From the NCBI GenBank assembly GCA_937889795.1, contig CALBZH010000651.1, forward strand, positions 1 to 6,327: a stretch of 6,327 nt of DNA, written 5' to 3'. Every line of letters begins with the position of its first letter. Position 1 is the first letter of the stretch. Shown in pieces: positions 1-6,302 of this stretch. Both the position numbers and the translations under genes were made by a program. The stretch comes from an uncultured Syntrophobacteraceae bacterium (GTDB lineage Bacteria; Desulfobacterota; Syntrophobacteria; Syntrophobacterales; Syntrophobacteraceae). The notes beneath the pieces are model-generated. The model saw only the letters and a program-made list of their open reading frames with translations. It was not told the DNA's origin and ran no database searches.

Positions 1-46
1 ACCACCGAGATCTACACTCTTTCCCTACACGACGCTCTTCCGATCT
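1..46 (+). other. Residual Illumina P5/TruSeq read-1 adapter (artefact)
   Basis: The first 46 bases match, from memory, the 3' part of the Illumina P5/TruSeq universal adapter and end with the diagnostic GACGCTCTTCCGATCT (31-46). This is synthetic sequence left on the end of an assembled contig. Genomic sequence starts at about base 47. Nothing in this stretch should be annotated as biology, and the contig end next to it may carry low-coverage errors. Confidence 0.97.
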
Positions 47-54
47 CCCCCGCC

Positions 55-1335
55 TCACTCGCGGGCCGGGGCGGATCCCGCCATTGAAAACACCCCCTTC
101 GTCCCGTCGAGATAGTAGAAAAGGTCTACGTTGAGATCTTCGAGCAGTTCGTGGGTGAGGATCAGGATGGTGGCGTCGGCCTTGCAACTGTTGAGGACTT
201 CGGCCAAGAGCCTTCGCGCTCTGCCGCCGAGTTTCGACCAAGGCTCGTCCAGTATCATGATCGGGGAATTGCGCAGCATCAACCGCGCGAGGCATATGCG
301 CTGCTTCTCCCCCGCACTGATCCCTTTGTCGCGCGGATCCATCTTCGTATCGATCCCCATGGGCAGGCCGACGGCAATTTCACCCAGGTGAGCCCGTTCC
401 AAGGCATGAAGGATCTCATCTTCATTGGCATCAGGCTTTGCGATCTTGAGGTTGTCCCGCAGAGACTCATGAAAAATGAAATGCTGCTGGCTCAGCACGC
501 CGATTTTTTCTCGGAGCTCCCGCCGCGGAATCAGGCCGATATCGATTCCCCCGATGGAGATTCTTCCTTTCTCCGTTGCATGGAATCGCAGGAGCAGGTT
601 GATGAGCGTCGATTTGCCGCTCCCTCTCTCCCCTTGGACAACGGTGATCGACCGAGCGGGCACGGTCATGTCGGCTCCCTGTACAGCTTCCGCCCTCCTG
701 GGTATCCGAATGTGACACCGCGAAGCTCGATCTCGGACGAACACTCCGGCACGACCGCCGCTGATGAAGCTTCCTCCATCTCGATGGACTCTGAGAAGAA
801 TGCCGAAAGATGCTTCAGAGCCACAAATTCGTTCTGGGCCGTAGCGAGCAGCTGGATAAGCTGTGCGACGGACATCTGGAGAAGGGTTGTGTAGAAGAAG
901 AAGAGCAGGAACGCCTCGAGCACGATGGCACCATTGGAGACGAGATAGCAGGCGAGAGCCAGGAGCGCCAATCCCCCGATTTTCGAGAAGAGCTCTATTC
1001 CGGGCGAAAAGACGGACAGCAGCACACTGGCTTTTTCGGATGCTTCTTGGAGCACGGCGGTCCGCTCCTGGAACTGCGCGCACCGTTGCCCTCCGGCCGC
1101 CTGCAGCTTGAGGGTGTCCATGCCCTGGACCGTCTCGTCGAAAACCCGGTTGACTTCACTCCATCCGGACCGCTGGCCAACGCATAGCGCTCCATCACGA
1201 CGTTGAGACCCGTTACGAGCACGGCGGTGGCCGTCAATGGCCAGGGCGAGAAGGGTGAGCGATGCGGGGCAGGAGACAAAGAGGATGACCACCACGGTTG
1301 CCGCCGTTATTAGATTGAAGATCCAGGACGGCCTG
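55..1335 (-). pseudogene. Exporter-type ABC transporter (membrane + ATPase), 5'-truncated and frameshifted
   Basis: This is the C-terminal half of a fused permease/ATPase of the kind that exports peptides, proteins or lipids from the inner membrane. The ATPase is readable from about 705 down to the stop at 55-57. It has Walker A GERGSGKST, a Q-loop (VLSQQHFIFHES), Walker B (IMILDEP) and an H-loop histidine (LILTHE). The ABC signature is ISAGE instead of LSGGQ, and the D-loop is SKLG instead of SALD. Upstream, hydrophobic helices such as FSKIGGLALLALACYLVSNG and the segment GMDTLKLQAAG resemble the transmembrane domain of the family. The protein is not continuous. One base is missing near the CCC at 693-695, between GYPGG and the Walker A frame. 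Two opposite frame changes near 1233-1245 and 1150-1175 are needed to keep a hydrophobic helix (ATAVLVTGLNVV) in frame. The first helices and any N-terminal domain are absent. The substrate cannot be told. Sequencing error is an alternative explanation for the indels. Confidence 0.8.
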
Positions 1336-1643
1336 TCAGGCTGACTGTGGGTCCTGCGGGCGGCATTGGGCACATCACACAGAATCGACCGGACATATCG
1401 GTTGCCCTTGCGGCTCCGACCGGTTTTTCGCTTGCCGGCATTCTCTTTGTTTGCCGGGCACATCCCGGACCCAGGAACGGAGGCATCCCCGCTTCCGAGC
1501 CGACTCATATCCCCTCCGATTTCTCGGTGTCGATCACCGATCCTGCCGTCCAGGGAGAGCTCGTGCTCATGGTGTCCTGGTTCACTGCTGTCTTCCTCTC
1601 TGCCCGACCCTGATTTGCTCCGCCAGCCGAGCATGTTGTGCTT
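1336..1643. other. Region without recognisable gene upstream of the ABC remnant
   Basis: One minus-strand frame stays open right through this stretch from the ABC remnant, but its translation is rich in Arg, Ser and Gly and has no helices or motif I recognise. The missing N-terminal part of the transporter would be expected here and is not visible in any frame. Plus-strand frames also give nothing recognisable. It may be decayed coding sequence. Confidence 0.5.
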
Positions 1644-1781
1644 ATGAAGAATGCCTGCAATCCCGATTCGCAAATAGTCGAGCAAGCTATCAGGGAAATG
1701 ATTTTCTATGGTCCTCGGGGCTATGAGTCGTCTCTTGCAGTCTGGCCAAGAGACATCACCATTTGGGAGAATAAACAGTGA
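1644..1781 (+). CDS. Candidate small ORF (45 codons) coupled to the phosphoesterase
   Basis: An ATG at 1644 opens a 45-residue frame ending in TGA at 1779-1781. Its stop overlaps the GTG start of the phosphoesterase as GTGA, an arrangement typical of translational coupling in operons. The peptide starts MKNACNPDS and ends DITIWENKQ, with aromatic residues (IFYGPRGYE, AVWPRD) in between. It is soluble-looking and lacks a signal peptide or membrane helix. An internal ATG at 1698, preceded by CAGGGA, is an alternative start that would give 27 residues. No convincing ribosome binding site precedes 1644, although the frame is open back to 1614. I do not recognise the family. It could equally be the tail of a decayed gene or a chance frame. 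The overlap is the main reason to list it. Confidence 0.33.
   Translation: MKNACNPDSQIVEQAIREMIFYGPRGYESSLAVWPRDITIWENKQ
1765..1770 (+). promoter_or_regulatory. Ribosome binding site of the metallophosphoesterase
   Basis: GGGAGA lies seven bases before the GTG at 1778. It selects that non-ATG start, which puts the twin-arginine motif at residues 5-6 as expected for a Tat signal. Confidence 0.7.
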
Positions 1782-3679
1782 ATTTAAAAAGAAGAGAATT
1801 TTTGAAGTACTGTGTTGGTTCGGCCACCCTCGTCGGGATGGAGCTTTCGCCTCTCGGGTCCCTGCCAAAGGCGCTTGCCGCCGAATGGCGCCCCAACATA
1901 ATCGTGCCATCCTATCCGATCGATCCCGACGTCCACACCACACTCCAACAGACCGTCGTCCCTGCAACCCCGCCTGCTCCCTATCCGGATCTAATCCTAA
2001 CGCCGGGTGAGCTGTCTCAATACGCGCCGAACGGTTACGGGCAGTGGACCCTCAGTCCGACCGGGCTCGCTTATCACAGTCCGGATATGGCGACCGGAAC
2101 GGTGGACGATCAACCGGTAACCGACCCGGCGCAGGCCGTGAAGCTTCTGTCTTTTTTTACCATAAGCGACGTGCATATCAGCGACAAGCAAAGCCCGGCC
2201 CGGTGTCCCTACGCGGCTTACCATTATCCGGAGCCTACGACGGGGCCGAACGGCACTCCGCCCGATTATCCCATCGGGAATTCCTCGGCCTATTCCGGCG
2301 TCATCCTCTATACCACCCAGGTTCTCGATGCCGCCGTTCAGACAATCAATGCCGTGCACAAGGCAGCCCCGTTCGACTTCGGCATCGCTCTCGGCGATGC
2401 GACCGACAACACGCAGTTTAACGAGTTGAGGTGGTATATCGACGTTCTCGATGGCAAGATGATCTATCCCAGCTCCGGCTACAGGGGACGCACGAACATC
2501 GATTATCAGAAACCGTTCCAGGCGGCCGGCTTGGACAAGTCCATCAAATGGTATCAGGTTATCGGCAACCACGACCAGTTCTGGCTGGGCTCCGCCCAGG
2601 TGAGCGGCTACATCCGCAAGACCCTTGTCGGATCGAACGTCCTGAATATCGGCCCGATGACGACCGTACCGCCTGATTTCAATACTGTCTTAAACGAGCG
2701 CGGTATCTACATGGGGGTCATCGATGGCTCGACGGAATATGGGGAGCTGATAGACGCAGGGCCCGCAGAAAACTTTGCCAAGCCCCCAAAGGTGATCGCC
2801 GATTCGCGTCGCCGCTCGCTCAACATGAAACAGTGGATGGCCCAATTCTTCAACACCACTTCGAAACCCATAGGCCACGGATTCACCCCAAGCAACATCT
2901 CAACGGGGTTTGCCTGCTATTCCTTCCATCCCCTGAAAGATGTCCCAATCAAGGTGATCGTTCTCGACGATACCGACAAGGTCAACCACGGCGCAATGGG
3001 CGCCCTCGATCCGAAACGCTGGGGTTGGCTCCAAAAGGAGCTCCAGGCCGGTCAGAACGCAGATGAGCTCATGATCGTCTGCGCCCACATTCCCCTCAAC
3101 CCTTACAAGCAGGAGCCGATGCCATCCCAGGGGCCTCTTCCACCCAACCCCAACTGGAATCTCTGGGCACAGACTTCGAATCCACCCCAGGCGACACTGC
3201 TCCAATCGCTCCACACTTACAACAACCTCGTCCTGTGGATTGCCGGGCACGTGCACCGGAACACCATTACGCCGCAGCCGGTCACCACTGATCCCGCCAG
3301 CCCCGAATATCAATATGGGTTTTGGGAAGTGGAAACCCCGTCACTGAGAGACTTCCCGCAGCAGTTCCGCCGTTTCGAGATCGCCCTCAACACCGACAAC
3401 AATATCTCAATCTTCACATACGACGTCGATGTGGCGGTCAACACCACTCCTCTGGCGAACGGGTCCTCGTCGCCCGCGTTGACGTCGCGTTCGTACGGAA
3501 TCGGAACCTCTCAGATTTTCCAGAACCCCGTCCAGCAGGGCCCCGGTATGGATCCCGTCTCCGGCGTTTACAATGCAGAGCTTGTCATCCAGATGGGTCA
3601 ACTCAGTCAAGGGCTGCAGGCAAAACTGTCTAAGCTAAGACTGGTCCAGGAGGTACGCGTACCAAGGTGCGGCGAGTGA
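1778..3679 (+). CDS. Tat-exported metallophosphoesterase (calcineurin-like fold, long inserts)
   Basis: This 633-residue protein is predicted to be a secreted or periplasmic hydrolase of phosphate mono- or diesters using two metal ions; the substrate is unknown. Residues 2-35 form a Tat signal: KRREFLK, a moderately hydrophobic stretch, then a likely ALA-A cleavage at 34/35. The metallophosphoesterase motifs are all present in order: SDVH (D131, H133), GDATDN (D207), GNHD (N264, H265), a lone histidine in VCAHIP (H437) and GHVH (H491, H493). The long spacing between motifs resembles the family described as TIGR03768 (RPA4764 type), whose members usually carry Tat signals; that assignment is from memory. 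Start is GTG with GGGAGA seven bases upstream, and it overlaps the stop of a candidate small ORF. The end is odd: a probable group II intron starts at base 3667, the last base of codon 630, so the final Arg codon is completed by the intron and Cys-Gly-Glu and the stop are intron-encoded. How much native C-terminus is lost is unknown, but the catalytic domain is intact. Confidence 0.93.
   Translation: MNLKRREFLKYCVGSATLVGMELSPLGSLPKALAAEWRPNIIVPSYPIDPDVHTTLQQTVVPATPPAPYPDLILTPGELSQYAPNGYGQWTLSPTGLAYHSPDMATGTVDDQPVTDPAQAVKLLSFFTISDVHISDKQSPARCPYAAYHYPEPTTGPNGTPPDYPIGNSSAYSGVILYTTQVLDAAVQTINAVHKAAPFDFGIALGDATDNTQFNELRWYIDVLDGKMIYPSSGYRGRTNIDYQKPFQAAGLDKSIKWYQVIGNHDQFWLGSAQVSGYIRKTLVGSNVLNIGPMTTVPPDFNTVLNERGIYMGVIDGSTEYGELIDAGPAENFAKPPKVIADSRRRSLNMKQWMAQFFNTTSKPIGHGFTPSNISTGFACYSFHPLKDVPIKVIVLDDTDKVNHGAMGALDPKRWGWLQKELQAGQNADELMIVCAHIPLNPYKQEPMPSQGPLPPNPNWNLWAQTSNPPQATLLQSLHTYNNLVLWIAGHVHRNTITPQPVTTDPASPEYQYGFWEVETPSLRDFPQQFRRFEIALNTDNNISIFTYDVDVAVNTTPLANGSSSPALTSRSYGIGTSQIFQNPVQQGPGMDPVSGVYNAELVIQMGQLSQGLQAKLSKLRLVQEVRVPRCGE
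3652..3663. repeat. Perfect 12-bp palindrome at the intron insertion point
   Basis: GGTACGCGTACC is a perfect palindrome within the end of the phosphoesterase frame. It ends three bases before the proposed intron 5' end at 3667 and overlaps the proposed IBS1. It may be chance, or part of the target site. Confidence 0.4.
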
Positions 3680-4028
3680 CGGTTATGGGTCACCGTTTAT
3701 GCGTCAGGCGAAGCTCTGGCGGGTCTAGATAGATGAGAATCCTATCCGTGGCAATTGCCTTATTCACCGTGAAGTCACGACTTGGCACCAGGGGTAATTC
3801 GAAGTTTCAGGCGAGCCGCTCAGAGCGGTAAGCCTGAGACGAGATGGCGACCTCAGCGCAAGCGATCTTGGTGCGGCCTCGTTGTACCGCTGGCCTACGC
3901 CGCCCCTGCGAACGGAAGGGCAAGCGTGCTCCGTAAGCGTCCTGGGCATTCGGTTTCAAGAAGTCAACACCTCCGGCCCATACCCGTGGTGCTCGGCTGG
4001 TCGATGGGAAGGTCACCTCTTACCCCCC
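3667..4028 (+). mobile_element. Group II intron remnant, 5' (domain I) part of the ribozyme
   Basis: Group II introns are self-splicing retroelements that start with GUGYG and find their target by pairing EBS loops to IBS bases in the 5' exon. Here GTGCG starts at 3667. The six bases before it, ACCAAG (3661-3666), are perfectly complementary to CTTGGT at 3867-3872, as expected for IBS1/EBS1. That hexamer lies in a loop closed by ACGAG (3839-3843) with CTCGT (3878-3882), like the ID3 arm. Just upstream is a strong hairpin: GTTTCAGGC (3804-3812) with GCCTGAGAC (3832-3840), one G-U pair, then a GAG/TAA internal loop and CCGCT-CAG-AGCGG. A GCAA tetraloop (3858-3861) and the stretch ending in GGTCACCTCTTACCCC also look familiar from bacterial introns. 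EBS2 is not identified. No reverse transcriptase/maturase, domain V or 3' end is visible downstream, so the element appears truncated and unable to splice. The 3' limit given is approximate. Confidence 0.68.
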
Positions 4029-4234
4029 TTTGACAAGAAATGTAGAGCGCCGGAAAGCCTGATCCGGAGAGACATCAGAGCGATTTGTCACGCACAGAGG
4101 CGAACCGCTTGGGCCTGCCGAGCTTGATCATCCCGCATGCGGAATGGAGCTCCCTGAGATCCAGTTGCGGCCCAAGCCGGTCCCTGTTGGGTCCGCTTGG
4201 ATTGGAGAGAATCGGCCAGGGAAGATCAGGCCCT
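4029..4234. other. Unassigned stretch between intron remnant and receiver fragment
   Basis: No gene is recognised on either strand. A small hairpin is present, CCGGA (4050-4054) with TCCGG (4063-4067), which could belong to a further intron domain but lacks the conserved features of domain V. The stretch may hold intron sequence beyond domain I, or the 3' flank of the kinase gene. Confidence 0.4.
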
Positions 4235-4546
4235 TCATCCCCCACCCTCTTCCAATGCTTTCCTGATTGCGACGGCCAAGGCCCCCATCGAGAACGGCTT
4301 CTGTATGAAGTGCACACCTTCTTCGAGCACCCCATGGTGGGCAATCACATTGGCCGTGTAGCCGGACATGAACAAGCGCTTGAGATCCGGGCAAAAGGCT
4401 TGCAGCCTAGAGATCAGTTCACGACCGTTCATCTCTGGCATGATCACGTCGGTCAGGAGCAGGTGGATTTTGCCTTTGTGCTGTGCTGCCACGCGCATCG
4501 CGTGGGACGGGCTGGAAGCGACCAAAACAGTGTACCCCCGATTTTC
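4235..4546 (-). pseudogene. Receiver domain fragment, C-terminal piece of a hybrid sensor kinase
   Basis: About 103 residues of a response-regulator receiver domain are readable from ENRGYTVLVASSP to the TGA at 4235-4237. The phospho-acceptor aspartate is in LLLTDVIMPEMNG (codon 4448-4450), the conserved Ser/Thr is in FMSGYT and the conserved lysine is in FIQKPFS. The first strand and the acidic pair that bind the metal ion are missing. The open frame can be followed upstream to 4717, but that part is only the shifted reading of the kinase frame, so no real start exists. The piece joins the sensor fragment on the same strand in another frame. Together they represent the two ends of a hybrid kinase that lost its PAS remainder, histidine phosphotransfer and ATP-binding domains. 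As it stands the fragment is unlikely to be translated or to be phosphorylated. Confidence 0.85.
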
Positions 4547-5552
4547 CCCAAACTTCCTCATAGGCCGGGCTGATATAGAGCACTTGAGACCAGGCAGGAG
4601 CAACGATCCAGAAGACCTCTCGCACGGTTTCGGTGACCTGCCGAAAGCGCTTCTCGTTTTCTCTGATTCTTCCTGTCGCGCGCCGAACCTGGAAACGAAG
4701 TGCCAGGTTGAATGCAAAAGAGAGCACGATCACCGCCGAGAGGACCCACAGCGCTGTCGTCGCCCAAGGCGATACCACACGAATGACACTGACCTCGCGA
4801 CCTGACCACCGTTCCACGGCTTTCTGGAATGGAGAATCCGCCTCGCCCCGCCAAGCATCCAGATATCGATCCAGAGTGGCGAGCACATCTCCGTTCCTTC
4901 CTCGAAGCACTGCAAAATGGATATTGAAGGGGTTGAAGACGACTCCGGTAGGCTTCACATCATACTTTGTGTGACGCGCCAACCCGAAAACACTGTTGAC
5001 GACGCCAGCATCCGCTTGCCCATCCTCGATCGCACGGAACACCGCATCAAAATCGGCCACTTCGACCCATTTGCAGCTGATGTTGAACTGCTCGACATGC
5101 TTCACGAATGCGGCCCCATTGAAATCGCCTTTCATGACGGCGACTGTCTGCCCCTCCATTTCCAGAATGCCGTTCAACTTGCTGTGAGCCCCGGTGAAGA
5201 GCTGGCTCCAGACCGTCAAGATGGGCACCTGGCCGAAATCCAGAAAAGCAGCTCTCTCCGGGGTGAAAGCCACACTGGTCAATAGGTCCACCTCTCCCGT
5301 CCTAATGCGCTCCAGTCCTTCCGCCCATGATCCATAGACGTATTCAACACGCCAGTTTTCCACGGAAGCGATCTGGTCCGGCACGTCGACGAGAAAGCCC
5401 TTTGTCTCGGCGTCGCTGCTGCGAAAGATGCCCGGGTAATAGTTGAACGCCCAAACCCGGACCAACCGTCGACCATTTGTTTGCGAGTCCGCGAACGGGA
5501 CAGGAAATGCCAGGACAATCCCAAGAAGAAGCATCAGGCAGCGACGGACCAT
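4419..5552 (-). pseudogene. Sensor kinase N-terminus: solute-binding domain, membrane helix, truncated PAS
   Basis: The 377-codon frame starts with a signal peptide (MVRRCLMLLLGIVLAFPVPF, cleavage likely near residue 20-23). A family-3 periplasmic solute-binding domain follows (about 30-250), with motifs such as GFLVDV, SWAEGLERIRTGEVDLL and ADAGVVNS. Then come one transmembrane helix (about 264-285), a charged linker (RRATGRIRENEKRF) and the first third of a PAS domain (302-337, including SQVLYISPAYEEVWGK). Domains of this kind sense amino acids or other small ligands outside the inner membrane and signal to a kinase inside. After K337 or S338 the frame runs into 39-40 residues with no family character, ending at 4419, because the DNA switches to receiver sequence in another frame. 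The ATG at 5552 is supported by GAGGAG eight bases upstream. A truncated membrane protein could still be made, but without kinase domains it cannot signal by phosphotransfer. The ligand is not known. Confidence 0.88.
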
Positions 5553-5560
5553 GACAGCAG

Positions 5561-5566
5561 CTCCTC
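5561..5566 (-). promoter_or_regulatory. Ribosome binding site of the sensor kinase fragment
   Basis: GAGGAG on the minus strand lies eight bases before the ATG at 5552-5550. It supports this start, which yields a well-formed signal peptide. Confidence 0.7.
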
Positions 5567-5860
5567 ATTTGACGCTGGTCAGGACGGTGCAATCTCGTTG
5601 AGCCGATCCAATCGGAGACTGCCTGCCGGCAATATCTGAGGAGTGTGATCCGCTCGGCTTCACAAGACGGTCTTTGCAAGCGACTGCTGCGTAGACGATG
5701 CCTCTCCAGCTCGAGAGCGAGAACCATGGGCAGGAACCGATTCACGATACCTGCTTAGGCGAAATGGCGTCCCCGAAGCAAGAGCAAAGCATCGGCAGGA
5801 ATACATCCCTCTCCTTGATTGCGTGTAGTGCAAACCCGGATGCTATGCCTTTTCCAGCGA
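5567..5860. other. Spacer between divergent kinase and AraC remnants
   Basis: The stretch should contain the kinase promoter, but I see no convincing -35/-10 pair. It holds a short inverted repeat, CCGAT-CCA-ATCGG (5603-5615), and the palindrome TGCCGGCA (5624-5631), either of which could be an operator or chance. From about 5698 a plus-strand frame is open, but its product is not recognisable. It may be the decayed N-terminal part of the AraC-type gene that follows. Confidence 0.4.
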
Positions 5861-6070
5861 TTTTCCTCTTTCCACCAGCACTTCAAAGCCGTCACGTCGA
5901 TGAGCCCTTTGCAGTTCCAAAAGGCATTGCGTCCTCAGGAGGCGAGGCGACTCATGCTGGCCGCGATGACAGGCGCGACGACCGCGAGCTGGAAGGTGGG
6001 GTATCAGAGCGCTTCGCAGTTCAGCCGAGAATACAGCCGCTTCTTCGAAAATGCGCTATCCTGTTCGTAA
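5861..6070 (+). pseudogene. AraC-family regulator, C-terminal DNA-binding fragment
   Basis: The frame from 5861 encodes [33 protein letters not shown] and [17 protein letters not shown]. These are the recognition part of the first helix-turn-helix and all of the second helix-turn-helix of AraC/XylS transcription regulators, which bind promoter DNA as activators or repressors. The match resembles the subgroup with an AraC_N-type sensor domain, where the wording [18 protein letters not shown] is usual. The fragment is incomplete. The first helices are not readable in this frame, no effector domain is visible upstream, and the end (ENALSCS, stop 6068-6070) lacks the usual last helix. The frame is open only back to about 5819, where TTG is the first possible start. 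A functional regulator is unlikely. It is divergent from the kinase fragment, but no regulatory link can be inferred. Confidence 0.82.
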
Positions 6071-6169
6071 CTTGCCAAGCCATGAGTTGAGAGCTTCTCC
6101 AGGCCCAAGCTCCCGGGCTTGCCGCAGCTTGTACAATTCCAGACCTTTAAGAACGACCGCGTTTAGGGC
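6056..6169 (-). other. Short coding-like minus-strand stretch of unknown origin
   Basis: A 37-codon open stretch without a start, ending at a stop at 6056-6058, reads VVLKGLELYKLRQARELG followed by [14 protein letters not shown]. Its amphipathic composition looks more like protein than the neighbouring frames. It is preceded in frame by a stop at 6170-6172, with QHFNE just beyond. It may be a relic of a larger gene. I do not recognise it, and chance is possible. The remaining sequence from 6172 to 6293 shows nothing else. Confidence 0.18.
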
Positions 6170-6302
6170 CTACTCGTTGAAATGCTGGAAAATTGACCGA
6201 TCCCTCCCTCGTGCGTACAAAAGGCAGGCATTCTACCCCCTGCAACGCGACGGAGATCGTCTTGAATCGATGCTACTCTCAAATCAGCATTGCGGGGAGA
6301 TC

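Noticed and set aside
151..894. Long plus-strand open frame opposite the ABC ATPase
   Set aside because: The minus-strand reading carries Walker A, Q-loop, Walker B and H-loop, while the plus-strand product has no recognisable motif. It is an antisense shadow.
1336..1967. Extension of the ABC frame upstream to an ATG at 1967
   Set aside because: The translation is not recognisable as a transporter N-terminus and its first part is antisense to the well-supported phosphoesterase signal peptide.
1997..2572. 191-codon minus-strand open frame
   Set aside because: It lies wholly antisense to conserved metallophosphoesterase motifs and has no family character of its own.
3676..3693. GTGAC/GTCAC inverted repeat just after the phosphoesterase, considered as a terminator
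   Set aside because: The stem is only five base pairs, the loop is eight bases, and no run of T follows.
4050..4067. Hairpin CCGGA/TCCGG considered as group II domain V
   Set aside because: The AGC triad, GNRA-type cap and conserved 3' strand expected of domain V are not present together, and no maturase gene precedes it.
5698..6090. 130-codon plus-strand open frame near the AraC fragment
   Set aside because: Over the AraC region it is the wrong frame; upstream its product is unrecognisable.
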